Source: Alexandriicola marinus (GTDB lineage: Bacteria > Pseudomonadota > Alphaproteobacteria > Rhodobacterales > Rhodobacteraceae). Taken from it: DNA of 64,000 nucleotides. The translations under genes and the position numbers were made by a program. Shown here in pieces: positions 45,666 through 57,613 of this stretch. The stretch covers positions 984,501 through 1,048,500 of the forward strand of contig NZ_RBVZ01000002.1 of NCBI RefSeq assembly GCF_004000435.1, given 5' to 3'. Under the pieces are notes generated by a model. The model searched no databases, was not told the DNA's origin, and saw nothing but the letters and a program-made list of their open reading frames with translations. Position 1 is the stretch's first letter. Each line of letters starts with the position of its first letter.

Positions 45666-47600
45666 ATGACCGGATCCGATAATCACAGCCCTGCAACGCC
45701 GCTGCTCGACCGGGTGCGATACCCTGCCGACATCCGGCATCTCACGGATCAGGAGCTTACCCGGCTTGCAGATGAACTGCGGTCCGAAACGGTCGCGGCG
45801 GTCAGCCGGACCGGCGGGCACCTCGGATCGTCACTTGGCGTGGTGGAACTGAGCGTGGCGATCCACGCGGTCTTCGACACCCCGCGAGACAAGCTGATCT
45901 GGGATGTCGGGCACCAGTGTTATCCCCATAAGATCCTGACCGGCAGGCGCGACCGTATGGGAACGCTGCGCCAGGAAGGCGGCCTTTCGGGCTTCACCAA
46001 ACGCGCAGAGAGCGACTATGACCCTTTTGGCGCGGCGCATAGTTCAACCTCGATCTCGGCGGCCCTCGGATTTGCGACGGGGCGCGATCTGGGCATGGAT
46101 ACCGGGGACGCGATCGCCGTGATCGGCGACGGATCGATCAGCGCCGGCATGGCCTACGAGGCGCTCAACAACGCGGGGCACGAAGGGCGGCGGCTGTTCG
46201 TGATCCTGAATGACAACGAAATGTCGATCGCTCCCCCGGTCGGAGCGATGTCGAAATACCTCTCCGGCCTCTATGCGTCGCCCCTGGGCGAGATGCATCG
46301 CATGGCCGAAGGCTTCGAGGCTGCTTTGCCCGGGCCCCTGCGCGACCACGCGCGCCGCGCGCGGCAGATCGTCATGGGCATGCCCGGCGGTCAGGGCACG
46401 ATCTTCGAGAATCTCGGTTTTTCCTACGTGGGCCCGATCGACGGGCACGACATGGCACAGCTGATGCCGGTGCTGCGCGCTGCGCGCACCCGGGCGACGG
46501 GGCCGGTCCTGATCCATTGCTGCACGGTCAAGGGCAAGGGCTATGCCCCGGCCGAAAGATCAGCTGACAAGTATCATGGCGTTTCAAAGTTCGACGTGGG
46601 CACGGGCACGCAGGCCAAGTCGCTGCCGAACGCGCCGTCCTACACCAAGGTCTTCGGCCAGGCATTGACCCGTGAGGCTGAACGCGACAGCCGGGTCGTC
46701 GCGGTGACCGCCGCGATGCCATCGGGGACGGGCGTCGACATCATGTCGAAAAGGTTCCCGTCACGCGTCTTTGACGTGGGGATCGCCGAACAGCATGCGG
46801 TGACGTTCAGTGCCGGCATGGCCGCAAGCGGGCTGAAACCGTTCTGTGCGATCTATTCCACATTCCTTCAGCGCGGCTATGACCAGATCGTCCATGACGT
46901 GGCGCTGCAATCGCTTCCTGTCAGGTTCCCGATCGACAGGGCCGGCCTTGTCGGCGCCGACGGGCCCACCCATGCCGGTGCCTTCGACATCGGATACCTT
47001 GCCGCATTGCCCAACATGGTGGTCATGGGGGCCTCGGACGAGGCAGAGCTTGTTCACATGATCCGGACAGCCGTCGATTATGACGAGGGGCCCATTGCCT
47101 TCCGCTATCCCCGCGGCGAAGGCGAGGGGGTGGAGATGCCCGAAACGGGAACCGCATTGGAGATCGGCAGGGGCAGGATCGTGTCCGAGGGATCGGACAT
47201 CGCGATCCTGTCGTTCGGCGCCCATCTTGGCGTGTGCCGCAGGGCCAAGACATTACTCGAGGCCAACGGGCTGAGCGTGACGCTGGCCGATGCCCGGTTC
47301 GCCAAGCCGCTGGATCACGCGTTGATCCGGCAGCTCGTCTCTCACCACAAGGCCCTGATCACCGTGGAACAGGGGGCCCGGGGCGGCTTTGGCGCGATGG
47401 TCCTGCATTATCTGGCCAATGACGGCCTTCTGGGGCGGGCCTGCCAGGTGCGCACCATGACCTTGCCTGACCGGTTCATCGATCAGGCCGCACCCGATGC
47501 GATGTATGCCGACGCCGGGCTGACGCCCGTCGACATCGCCGCAACGGCACTCGAGGCGGCCGGGATAGAACCGGCGTCGGTATCCTTGGGATTGGTCTGA
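45666..47600 (+). CDS. dxs: 1-deoxy-D-xylulose-5-phosphate synthase (Dxs)
   Basis: A 644-residue thiamine-diphosphate transketolase-type enzyme with TPP motif [15 protein letters not shown] near residue 153, [12 protein letters not shown] and [15 protein letters not shown]. It makes the first committed intermediate of the non-mevalonate isoprenoid pathway, supplying carotenoids and phytyl/geranylgeranyl tails. The start at 45666 has aaggag upstream; a longer frame starts at 45627 inside the terminator and is rejected. Confidence 0.96.
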   Translation: MTGSDNHSPATPLLDRVRYPADIRHLTDQELTRLADELRSETVAAVSRTGGHLGSSLGVVELSVAIHAVFDTPRDKLIWDVGHQCYPHKILTGRRDRMGTLRQEGGLSGFTKRAESDYDPFGAAHSSTSISAALGFATGRDLGMDTGDAIAVIGDGSISAGMAYEALNNAGHEGRRLFVILNDNEMSIAPPVGAMSKYLSGLYASPLGEMHRMAEGFEAALPGPLRDHARRARQIVMGMPGGQGTIFENLGFSYVGPIDGHDMAQLMPVLRAARTRATGPVLIHCCTVKGKGYAPAERSADKYHGVSKFDVGTGTQAKSLPNAPSYTKVFGQALTREAERDSRVVAVTAAMPSGTGVDIMSKRFPSRVFDVGIAEQHAVTFSAGMAASGLKPFCAIYSTFLQRGYDQIVHDVALQSLPVRFPIDRAGLVGADGPTHAGAFDIGYLAALPNMVVMGASDEAELVHMIRTAVDYDEGPIAFRYPRGEGEGVEMPETGTALEIGRGRIVSEGSDIAILSFGAHLGVCRRAKTLLEANGLSVTLADARFAKPLDHALIRQLVSHHKALITVEQGARGGFGAMVLHYLANDGLLGRACQVRTMTLPDRFIDQAAPDAMYADAGLTPVDIAATALEAAGIEPASVSLGLV

Positions 47601-47615
47601 GAACACGGCCCGGGT

Positions 47616-48149
47616 TCAGACCCGGGCGGCCATCTCTCCGAAGATCTTCTCGGAATGCTCGGCAAGATAGATGCGGAGCCAGGGCGTGAACTCCCACGGC
47701 CTGCGGCGGACCTGAACCTTCAGCTCATAAAGATCGACCCAGCGCGTCTCCATCACCTCATCGGGGTTTGGCGTGATCACGAGGTCATCGGGCGCATTGG
47801 CGATGAAGATATCGACGACCTCGTGTTCGGTCAGGTTGCCGCCGACATTGGCGCGATATTCGACCCTGTCCCGGAATGACGGGTAAAGCCCGGTGATCCC
47901 GAGCTCTTCGCCCAGCCGGCGCACCGCGCAATCGGCAGGGGATTCGTCCCATTCCGGATGGGTGCAACAGGTGTTCGCCCAAAGGCCGGGCGTGTGATAT
48001 TTGCCCATCGCACGCTGCTGGATCAGCACCCGCCCCTGATTGAGGACAAATATGCTCACCGCCTTGTGCCTGAGGCCCAGTTGGTGAACCTCGAGCTTTT
48101 CAACCGGGACGAGCGTTCCGTCCCGCCAGGCGGGGATCATGTCCTTCAT
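47616..48149 (-). CDS. idi: Isopentenyl-diphosphate delta-isomerase type 1 (Idi)
   Basis: A 177-residue Nudix-fold isomerase with the active-site Cys/His region NTCCTHPEW and Nudix-like RRLGEELGI. It interconverts isopentenyl and dimethylallyl diphosphate. The ATG at 48149 with ggagag upstream is preferred over 48221. It closes the bchG-pucC-like-bchP-idi unit and is convergent with dxs. Confidence 0.95.
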   Translation of the reverse strand: MKDMIPAWRDGTLVPVEKLEVHQLGLRHKAVSIFVLNQGRVLIQQRAMGKYHTPGLWANTCCTHPEWDESPADCAVRRLGEELGITGLYPSFRDRVEYRANVGGNLTEHEVVDIFIANAPDDLVITPNPDEVMETRWVDLYELKVQVRRRPWEFTPWLRIYLAEHSEKIFGEMAARV

Positions 48150-48165
48150 GGGGCTCTCCACGTCT

Positions 48166-49353
48166 TCAGGTTCTGAGCGGGGAAACAAGACCCCAGAGAT
48201 GCGCGATGTTCTTAGCGCCAATCTTGAGGTGAGCCAATGGGCGCGACCTCACGAGTTCCTTGTTCATATAGGCCTCGAAGGTCAGCTTCTGAACATCGAT
48301 ATCGTGACACAGGGAAACGAACCGTTCGCGACGTTCGTCGCTGCGGTAATAGGCGTTCTGCATGGCGCCAAGGATCCGGAAGACCGCGCCGTGTTCTTTC
48401 AGGAACAGCTTGCGCGCCAGTTGCAGATCTTTCACGCGGCCCGTGGCGAGGCAGGCGGCCGCCGCTGTCGCCGCGACCCGGCCGCCGACCATGGCGTAGA
48501 AGATACCCTCGCCCGAGGAGGGCGCCACGACGCCCGCGGCATCGCCGGCGAGAACCACGTCGCGGCCATTGTCCCACCGATCAAGCGGTTTGAGAGGGAT
48601 AGGTGCCCCTTCCTTGCGGATCGTCTTGCAGCCATCAAGACCCGAGGCCAGCCGAAGGGCGGCCGTCGCAGCCTTGAGGTTCACGCCGTCAAGCCCGGTG
48701 CCCATTCCAACCGAGGCCTGCGGGCCATGCGGAAAGACCCAGCCATAGAAATCCGGGCTGATCGAGCCGTCATAGATCACGTCGCATCTGTCGGGGCGGT
48801 ATTCGCCCACGGCGCCCGGCGCCTCGATGATCTCGTGATAGGCGATGACGTAAGGGATCTTGTCCCCGCCCGGCACCTCGTCGCGGGCCACGTCGGACCT
48901 TGCGCCATCGGCGCCGATCACAAGACGGGCGTCGAGGGCCTTTTCCACGCCGCTGGCCTTTTCGCGGTAGATGACCCGGGGATGCCCGGCATCGCGTTCG
49001 ATCCGCAGATAGGTGCCCGTCACGCGTTCGGCCCCGGCTTCGGCGGCACGGTTGCGCAGGAACTCGTCGAAATGCTCGCGGTCGACCATGCCGACAAAGC
49101 CGTCCTCGATCGGTATATCGACCTTTCGCCCGGTGGGAGAGATCATGCGCGCCGTGCTGATCCGGGCCACGATCTGATCGTCGGGGATGTTGAAGTCGCG
49201 GATAAGCCGCGGCGGAACCGCACCACCGCAGGGCTTGATCCGACCCGCACGATCCAGGAGTGCGACGGTCTTGCCCGAACGGACAAGATCCTCGGCGGCG
49301 GTAGCACCTGACGGCCCTCCACCCACGACCACGACATCATATTGCATCATCAT
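48166..49353 (-). CDS. bchP: Geranylgeranyl reductase (BchP)
   Basis: A 395-residue FAD enzyme: VVVGGGPSGATAAEDLVRSG, IGADGARSDVA and GDAAGVVAPSSGEGI. It reduces three double bonds of the geranylgeranyl tail on bacteriochlorophyll to phytyl. The start is one of three consecutive ATGs (49353, 49350, 49347); gggag is best spaced for the third, while the first overlaps the upstream stop. Confidence 0.95.
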   Translation of the reverse strand: MMMQYDVVVVGGGPSGATAAEDLVRSGKTVALLDRAGRIKPCGGAVPPRLIRDFNIPDDQIVARISTARMISPTGRKVDIPIEDGFVGMVDREHFDEFLRNRAAEAGAERVTGTYLRIERDAGHPRVIYREKASGVEKALDARLVIGADGARSDVARDEVPGGDKIPYVIAYHEIIEAPGAVGEYRPDRCDVIYDGSISPDFYGWVFPHGPQASVGMGTGLDGVNLKAATAALRLASGLDGCKTIRKEGAPIPLKPLDRWDNGRDVVLAGDAAGVVAPSSGEGIFYAMVGGRVAATAAAACLATGRVKDLQLARKLFLKEHGAVFRILGAMQNAYYRSDERRERFVSLCHDIDVQKLTFEAYMNKELVRSRPLAHLKIGAKNIAHLWGLVSPLRT

Positions 49354-50633
49354 TCTCCCGGGACCATCGCGGCCGATTGCCGGCTTCGGTCCATGATCTG
49401 TGCGGCCATCAGGGCCGCCGCGACAAAGATTGCGGCCTCGAAGAGGAAGACCGCGCCAAAAGCTTGTTCATCCGTCACAAGCCGACGCATCACATCGACA
49501 AGCGCGGTGCCCATCAGGCCACCGAACCCCGCTGCTACAGCTTGCGCTGCGCCCCAAAGGCCCATCCGCGTGCCTTCGCGTCTGTCACGGCCTTCGCCGG
49601 CCAGAGCCATCATCGAACCGATGGCGGCGACCGCGAACATGCCGTTGAAGAAGCCGAGCGAGACGACTGCCGGCACAAGCGGCGCGCCGGGGCCAAGCGA
49701 TCCCAGTGACGAGATCGCGGCAAGAGAGACGGCCGAGCCAAGGCAACCGACGATCACCCATGACCGAAGAACTCCGATCCGCAGACCGGTGGCCGCGATG
49801 CCAACCGCCAGCATCCCGAGGAATACGCCGCCGTTCTGCGCGCCCGACAGCTGGGTCGATTGCCCCGGCGTGAAGTTGAAGACGATCCCGGCATAGGGCT
49901 CGAGGATCAGTTCCTGCATGAAATAGGCGGTCATCGACAGGAACACGAACAGCGTGAAATTGCGCGCACGGCGTTCGCCCCAGACTTCGGCAAGGCCTTC
50001 GCGGAACGGGGCGCTTTCCGGCTCGCGCACGGCGCGGACCGAACGTTCGATGCCCCAGACCGCGACGATGGTCAGCAGGACCGCGCCGCCTGTCACGATA
50101 CCCACGATCTTCATCAGGAGCGCATGGGAATAAGGGTCGAGCTGGCCGCCCGCGATGCCCGCCGTCATGGCGATGCCGAAGATCATCATCAGCCAGGTGA
50201 TCGTCGCCGCGGCCGGACGACGGCGATGAGAGGTCGCGGTCGCCAGCAAAGCCAGAAGCGAGGTGCCCGAGGCACCGACGCCAAGTCCGATCAGCGCGTA
50301 GGACAGGATCGACAGGACAAGGCCCGGCAACAGCGCGGTTTCAAGGACCATGATGCCGAACGCGGCACCTAGTGCGCCGACCGCCAGAATGGCCATCCCC
50401 CCGATGATCCAGCGTGTCCGGTGACCGCCGGCATCAGAGGCGAAACCCCAGCTGGGCCGGGTGATCTGGATGCCGTAGTGCAAGGCGACCAGCGCGCCCG
50501 GCAGAACCGCCGGCAGCGCAAGTTCCACCACCATCAACCGGTTGAGCGTCGATGTGGTCAGGACAACAATCGCGCCAAGCGCCATCTGGACAAGGCCAAG
50601 CCGAAAAATCTGGACCCAGGACAACGTCTTCAT
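49350..50633 (-). CDS. PucC/Bch2-type membrane transporter family protein
   Basis: A 427-residue major-facilitator-type protein with about 12 helices: MKTLSWVQIFRLGLVQMALG, LNRLMVVELALPAVLPGAL, HRTRWIIGG and NFTPGQSTQLSGAQNGG. PucC-like proteins (also Bch2/ORF428) export or deliver bacteriochlorophyll during light-harvesting assembly. It sits between bchG and bchP as in Rhodobacter; the ATG at 50633 overlaps the bchG stop by coupling. The longer frame from 50843 is inside bchG and is rejected. Confidence 0.93.
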   Translation of the reverse strand: MKTLSWVQIFRLGLVQMALGAIVVLTTSTLNRLMVVELALPAVLPGALVALHYGIQITRPSWGFASDAGGHRTRWIIGGMAILAVGALGAAFGIMVLETALLPGLVLSILSYALIGLGVGASGTSLLALLATATSHRRRPAAATITWLMMIFGIAMTAGIAGGQLDPYSHALLMKIVGIVTGGAVLLTIVAVWGIERSVRAVREPESAPFREGLAEVWGERRARNFTLFVFLSMTAYFMQELILEPYAGIVFNFTPGQSTQLSGAQNGGVFLGMLAVGIAATGLRIGVLRSWVIVGCLGSAVSLAAISSLGSLGPGAPLVPAVVSLGFFNGMFAVAAIGSMMALAGEGRDRREGTRMGLWGAAQAVAAGFGGLMGTALVDVMRRLVTDEQAFGAVFLFEAAIFVAAALMAAQIMDRSRQSAAMVPGE

Positions 50634-50634
50634 G

Positions 50635-51549
50635 TCAGACTGCTCCGATGCTGCGCAGTGCGAAGGCCGCGGCCAGCATGCCAAGGATGTAGGGGCCGAT
50701 GCCGGTCCCGTTGAACCAGGGCGCCTTGCCCTTTGGATCGGTGAGCCAGACCCGCATCGCCCAGAACTGCACCAGCAACAGGGCCGCCACGATCCCGGCA
50801 TGGACCGGCTTGCCCCAGGCAAAAAGGAGAGCGATGACGCCAAGCTGCGGCACCGTCATGACGACACAGGCGACGCGCGCGGCCCGTTCCGGGCCAAGCA
50901 TCACGGGCAGGGAGTTCACACCCATCTGCCTGTCGCCTTCGAGCGCCTTGAAATCATTGATCGTCATCAGGCCATGCGCGCCGAGCCCGTAAAGAACGGC
51001 GATCATGATGACGTCCAATCCCGGTGCGCCAGCTGCCACGACGGCGGCCCCGGTGACCCACGGCAACGTCTCATAACTCAGCCCGACAAGGCCGGGGCCC
51101 CAGATGCCCGAGCGCTTGAGCCGGACCGGTTCCGCGGAATAGGCCCATGCAGCGAGAACGCCCAGAACCGTCGCGCCAAAGCCCCATGGGCCCAGCTGCC
51201 AGCCGATGATCAGCGACAGTACGGACATGGCCAAGGCGATCCATAGACCCCAGCGCCCGGGAATTCGTCCCGAAGGGATCGGCCGGTCGGGTTCGTTGAT
51301 GGCGTCGACGTGCCGGTCGCACCAATCGTTGGCGGCCTGACTCATGCCGCAGACGATCGGACCGGCGAGGATGACGCCCAGAAGGATAAGACCCCATTGC
51401 CCCTCAGCCGATGCGCCGACCGATACCGCGCCACACAGATAGGCCCACATCGGTGGAAACCATGTGATTGGCTTGATCAGTCGAAGGGCTGCGCGGGGCT
51501 CGGGCCAGCGGCGGTCAGGCAGGGCAGGGGAGGTGGATGTGACACTCAT
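50635..51549 (-). CDS. bchG: Bacteriochlorophyll synthase (BchG)
   Basis: A 304-residue UbiA-family prenyltransferase with the Asp-rich motif NDWCDRHVDAINEPDRPIPS and second motif TINDFKALEGDRQ. It attaches geranylgeranyl diphosphate to bacteriochlorophyllide a. It is first in the bchG-bchP-idi unit. Two PpsR palindromes lie upstream, between it and ppsR. Confidence 0.96.
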   Translation of the reverse strand: MSVTSTSPALPDRRWPEPRAALRLIKPITWFPPMWAYLCGAVSVGASAEGQWGLILLGVILAGPIVCGMSQAANDWCDRHVDAINEPDRPIPSGRIPGRWGLWIALAMSVLSLIIGWQLGPWGFGATVLGVLAAWAYSAEPVRLKRSGIWGPGLVGLSYETLPWVTGAAVVAAGAPGLDVIMIAVLYGLGAHGLMTINDFKALEGDRQMGVNSLPVMLGPERAARVACVVMTVPQLGVIALLFAWGKPVHAGIVAALLLVQFWAMRVWLTDPKGKAPWFNGTGIGPYILGMLAAAFALRSIGAV

Positions 51550-51551
51550 AC

Positions 51552-51569
51552 TGTCAGCTTAGGCTGACA
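51552..51569. promoter_or_regulatory. PpsR/CrtJ binding palindrome (bchG side)
   Basis: Perfect TGT-N12-ACA three bases upstream of the bchG start codon; half-sites gtcagc/gctgac make it longer than the consensus. Confidence 0.82.
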
Positions 51570-51586
51570 CAACTAGAGTCGGCAAG

Positions 51587-51604
51587 TGTAAACCTACATA
51601 GACA
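51587..51604. promoter_or_regulatory. PpsR/CrtJ binding palindrome (bchG upstream)
   Basis: TGT-N12-ACA, 17 bases after the first site, upstream of bchG and about 60 bases past the 3' end of ppsR. The inner bases are less symmetric than in the other sites. Confidence 0.6.
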
Positions 51605-51662
51605 TCATGACGCAGGCTCGCGAAATGCGCGCCTGACCGACCCGGGTTGTCAGGGAAGTGTG

Positions 51663-53090
51663 TCAGTCGTCGTTGGCCGACCTGGACAGAAGCCCGTATT
51701 TCCGCAGCTTCACATAAAGCGACTGCCGCGACAGGCCCAGCATCTCGGCCGCAGCCACTCGGTTGTTCATCGTCAGTTCGACCGCTGTTTCGATGCACAT
51801 GCGTTCGACGACATTCGTCGTCTCGGCCACGATTTCCTTCAGCGTCGCATTCCCGACCAGCTCCATCACCGAACGGACGTTGTCATCCGTAACGGGTGTT
51901 CCGCCGACAGGACGAACCTGCTCGATCCGGCTTGCGTCGCGCATCAGGAAGCCGAAGATCCGTTTGTCATTCGCGTCGAGTGCCGTGATCGCGATCTCCA
52001 CCGGACGCGGGCTTCCGTAGTCGCCCGAGATCTTCGTCGGATAAAGCCGCATGCGCCCCGTTCGGCTGGCATTCTCGGTCTGAACCTTCAGATCGACGGA
52101 CCCCCGGAGGAAGTAGTCCGCAAGGTTGCGCCCCTTGACGTTGATGTCATGGGCGGCGTTGATCAGATCGAGAAAGCCCTCGTTCGCCGAAAGGATCGTT
52201 CCGTCCTCTGCGGCAAAGACGATCGCGTCAGGCCCCTGCATGTAAAGCGCGTCAAGGTTGCGGCCAAGGGCATCCGCCTGAGCTGCGACCCCTTCGTCCG
52301 GATCGATCCTGCAGAGCAGAAGACGCTCGCCGCCGGCGCGGAACAGCGTCGGCATGATCTTGACCGTCGCACCGTTCCTGTTCAGCTTTGCCGTCACCGG
52401 CCCTGACCGTTCGGTGATCGCCTGCGTGTTCAGCGTCTCGAGCAGATCGCCGCGTTTCACCATCTCGAATTCCGACGAGAACGGCGTGCTTGTCAGGTCG
52501 TCTTTCTGCTTGCCCAGCAGACCGGCGGCAACCGAATTGGCATCGGTGATCCGCCCCGTCGCCATCGACACGAAGACAAAGGCCTCGGTCGTCGATTCCA
52601 TGACAACCCTGAACCGCGTGTCGGATTCACGCTGAAGTTCGAAATCCTGTTCAAGGGCGAGTTGTGCTCGAACCAGTTCCTGCTGCATCTCCGCAATCGG
52701 TCGAAGGTCTCGGCCAAGCATCAGGATCGCCCCGTCGGGCCCGATCCGGTGCAATGTATAGCGGATCGGAAAGCTCCACCGGCCCGACGAATCCTGATGG
52801 TTCAGCTCGATTGGCCGGCTTTCGTATTCACCCTCGAGGTATTCCTTGAAACGAACCTCGAATTTCCGGACGCTTTCCTCGGTGAGAGCGGCGTTGATAT
52901 CCTGCCCCTCAAGGCTTTCAAGCGAACGAAACCTGTCCTGAGTCGGGTTGACCAGAACGGATAGAATCTTGCCCTTTTCGGAAACCACGATCGACAGGTC
53001 CGCGATCTCTGCGATGATGTCGCCAAGCATCTCGGGCGCGATCAGGGGTATGGCGCCGCTGTCCCAGTATCTTGTGCCGCGGGTCGTCAT
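51663..53090 (-). CDS. ppsR: PpsR/CrtJ transcriptional repressor of photosynthesis genes
   Basis: A 475-residue regulator: N-terminal domain, PAS domains and a C-terminal Fis-type helix-turn-helix (NNRVAAAEMLGLSRQSLYVK, about residues 440-465). Cys260 and Cys432 lie where Rhodobacter PpsR carries its redox cysteines, Cys432 just before the DNA-binding helices. It binds TGT-N12-ACA and represses bch, crt and puc genes under oxygen. The ATG at 53090 gives the family length; the frame extends to 53195. It follows ppaA by 35 bases, so the two are probably co-transcribed. Confidence 0.93.
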   Translation of the reverse strand: MTTRGTRYWDSGAIPLIAPEMLGDIIAEIADLSIVVSEKGKILSVLVNPTQDRFRSLESLEGQDINAALTEESVRKFEVRFKEYLEGEYESRPIELNHQDSSGRWSFPIRYTLHRIGPDGAILMLGRDLRPIAEMQQELVRAQLALEQDFELQRESDTRFRVVMESTTEAFVFVSMATGRITDANSVAAGLLGKQKDDLTSTPFSSEFEMVKRGDLLETLNTQAITERSGPVTAKLNRNGATVKIMPTLFRAGGERLLLCRIDPDEGVAAQADALGRNLDALYMQGPDAIVFAAEDGTILSANEGFLDLINAAHDINVKGRNLADYFLRGSVDLKVQTENASRTGRMRLYPTKISGDYGSPRPVEIAITALDANDKRIFGFLMRDASRIEQVRPVGGTPVTDDNVRSVMELVGNATLKEIVAETTNVVERMCIETAVELTMNNRVAAAEMLGLSRQSLYVKLRKYGLLSRSANDD

Positions 53091-53125
53091 GCGGGCCCGG
53101 TCCGTTGCTGAGGCTGTGCCAGCAT

Positions 53126-53950
53126 CTAAACCCTCCCCTCCGACCCAAGCGTCTCTTTCGGAGAGTTGACGCTTTGCAAGCTCGTTTTTTTGCAACGTCG
53201 AAGAGCCTCACTCAAGTCGTTCGTCACCAGGTCTGCCCCGGTTCTTGACTTGATCCGGTGCTCGATTGCCCCGCCGTCCCTCAGGATTGTTCCGCCGATC
53301 GCGATGCAAGTCCTTTCAGGTGAAGACGTTTTTGCAATTGTCACAAGTTCGGCCAACTTATCAAGACTTTCGCTTCCCGAAGCGGAAATCAAAACAAGAT
53401 CGAATGACCATTCCGACACTGAATCGGAGATCGTCTCAATATTTTCGCCCATTATTGACCGCACATCATAGCCCAACCGTCGCAGCTTGCCGGTCAAGAC
53501 AAGACCGCCAAGAGTATGGTTCCCGCCATCGGGGACGATCAGAAGAATGCGAAGGCGCGGCTCTTCCTCGGGCTGGGCGCCATACCAATCCGGGCCAAGG
53601 CTCCGAAGAAGCCGCTGGAGTCGTGCGCATCCGATCGTGACATGCGCGAAGCCCAGATTGTCGTCGCACCACCGATCGCCCAGCTCGTGCGCCACGTGGG
53701 GAACAAGCGTTTCCGCGATGGTTCGTGCGGACAGACCGGATGCGCGCAGGATCCCGACCTCGTCGAAAAGGGCGTCCTGATCCGATGCGAGGCAGGCGGT
53801 CGCAAGACGATAGACGATCGCATCGAACGCAACCTCTCCCGGAACGCCCTCTTTCGGGCCATTGCGGTTCAGCTGCGCCACCAGCGCCGACACGGGCTCC
53901 ACTCCGGGAGCGTCCGAACGTGATCTCTTTATCTGGTCGTGATCGGGCAA
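53126..53950 (-). CDS. ppaA: PpaA/AerR, cobalamin-binding anti-repressor
   Basis: A 274-residue protein with a helical VAHELGDRWCDDNLGFAHVT segment and a B12-binding fold with the signature PDGGNHTLGG (His145 the likely cobalt ligand). PpaA/AerR binds cobalamin and, in the light, relieves PpsR/CrtJ repression. Encoded next to ppsR, diverging from bchF; the 285-base gap holds two PpsR sites. Start is taken as the ATG at 53950. Confidence 0.9.
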   Translation of the reverse strand: MPDHDQIKRSRSDAPGVEPVSALVAQLNRNGPKEGVPGEVAFDAIVYRLATACLASDQDALFDEVGILRASGLSARTIAETLVPHVAHELGDRWCDDNLGFAHVTIGCARLQRLLRSLGPDWYGAQPEEEPRLRILLIVPDGGNHTLGGLVLTGKLRRLGYDVRSIMGENIETISDSVSEWSFDLVLISASGSESLDKLAELVTIAKTSSPERTCIAIGGTILRDGGAIEHRIKSRTGADLVTNDLSEALRRCKKTSLQSVNSPKETLGSEGRV

Positions 53951-54042
53951 AGCGCCGTTCCTTGAGATCGTAGACGATTCTGTCGGTGTCAGTCGTAGAA
54001 GACACCATGCTCTAACGCATTGTCATATGAGCGCAATGTAAG

Positions 54043-54060
54043 TGTCAAAGAAAACTGACA
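54043..54060. promoter_or_regulatory. PpsR/CrtJ binding palindrome (ppaA-bchF gap, ppaA side)
   Basis: Perfect TGT-N12-ACA in the AT-rich ppaA-bchF intergenic region. Confidence 0.85.
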
Positions 54061-54162
54061 TTTTTCTTACAGCCATCGCAGAATAGATCAAAAAACTATT
54101 AAAAACAGTGACTTGTCTGGATAACTGGTGATAGTTTCAATGCGATTATCGGCGTTTCATTA

Positions 54163-54180
54163 TGTAAGTTAAAGTTGACA
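54163..54180. promoter_or_regulatory. PpsR/CrtJ binding palindrome (bchF side)
   Basis: Perfect TGT-N12-ACA 55 bases before the bchF start, 120 bases from the partner site; a long-spaced pair. Confidence 0.85.
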
Positions 54181-54235
54181 CACCCTGCATTGCGGCCCTA
54201 GTCTTGACGCAATCGAACTGCCGGGGAACGCTTTC

Positions 54236-56062
<1,827 letters not shown>

Positions 56063-56066
<4 letters not shown>

Positions 56067-57613
56067 AGCTGACGGTCTGGACATACGAAGGGCCGCCCCA
56101 TGTCGGCGCGATGCGTGTCGCAACTGCGATGAAGGGCCTGCACTACGTGCTGCACGCCCCGCAGGGCGATACCTATGCCGATCTGTTGTTCACCATGATC
56201 GAGCGACGCAACCACCGCCCGCCGGTCACCTACACCACGTTTCAGGCGCGCGATCTGGGTGCCGACACGGCCAACCTGTTCAAGTCCGCCTGCCAGGAAG
56301 CCGTCGATCGGTTCGATCCGCAGGCGATCATCGTCGGCGCCTCCTGCACAGCCGAACTGATCCAGGACGATCCCGGCGGCATGGCCGAGACGATGGATCT
56401 GGGCATCCCGGTGATCCCGCTGGAGCTGCCGTCCTATCAGCGCAAGGAAAACTTCGGTGCGGACGAGACGTTCTACCAGATCGTCAAGGCGCTGTCGCAG
56501 CCGCAGGACAAGACGCCCCGCATCACCTGCAATCTCCTCGGGCCGACGGCGCTGGGCTTTCGCGCCCGCGACAATATCGAAGAGATCACCGGCCTTCTTG
56601 CCGATCTGGGGATCGAGGTGAACGTCGTGGCCCCCTTCGACGCCACGCCTGATGACATCGCGCGCCTGCCGGCTGCGCATTTCAACGTTCTGCTCTACCC
56701 CGAAACTGGCGAGGCTGCGGCCCGCTGGCTCGAAAAGACGCACGGACAGCCCTATACCAAGACGCTCCCCATCGGCGTCGGCGCGACCCGCGATTTCGTG
56801 GCCGAGATCGCGGCGATCACCGGCCGGGATCTCAAGGCCGATGAAAGCCGCCTTCGCCTTCCCTGGTGGTCGTCGTCGGTCGACTCGACCTATCTGACCG
56901 GCAAGCGCGTGTTCTTGTTCGGCGATGGCAGCCACGTCATGGCTATGGCCCGCGTCGCCCGCGACGAGATGGGTTTCGAGGTTGTGGGGATGGGTTGCTA
57001 CAACCGCGAGATGGCCCGGCCGCTGCGCGCGCTGGCCCGTGAATACGGCGTCGAGGCGTTGATCACCGACGATTACCTCGAGGTTGAGCAGACGATCGAG
57101 GCCGTGGCGCCGGAGATGATCCTCGGCACCCAGATGGAGCGTCACATCGGCAAACGCCTTGGCATTCCCTGCGCCGTGATCTCCGCCCCCGTGCATGTGC
57201 AGGATTTCCCGGCCCGCTATTCCCCGGTCATGGGGTTCGAGGGCGCGAATGTCCTGTTCGATACGCTCATCCATCCGCTGGTCATGGGTCTGGAAGAGCA
57301 TCTTCTGACGATGTTCCGCGAGGATTTCGAGTTTCACGACGACGCCGGCCCCTCGCATCACGGCGGCAAGGCGACCGCGCGCAAGGACCCGTCCGAGACC
57401 GTCGAGGCCCCTGTCGCCGCGACCGTCGCGCCGGCACCCGAAAGCACGTTCGAGATCGTCTGGCTGAACGACGCCGAGCGCGAGTTGAAGAAGATCCCCT
57501 TCTTCGTGCGCGGCAAGGCGCGCCGAAACACCGAAGCATTCGCTGCCGAAAAGGGCCTGCAGGAAATCTCGATCGACACGCTTTATGAGGCAAAGGCACA
57601 TTATGCGCGATGA
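56063..57613 (+). CDS. bchB: Light-independent protochlorophyllide reductase subunit B (BchB)
   Basis: A 516-residue partner of BchN. Asp36 (in APQGDTYAD) matches the unique Asp ligand of the shared [4Fe-4S] cluster in R. capsulatus. The C terminus carries the small PCP-reductase domain ([18 protein letters not shown]). Its stop lies 8 bases past the bchH start, an out-of-frame overlap. Confidence 0.97.

Noticed and set aside
48139-49311. 390-residue plus-strand ORF opposite bchP
   Set aside because: Shadow of bchP; no start site or motif.
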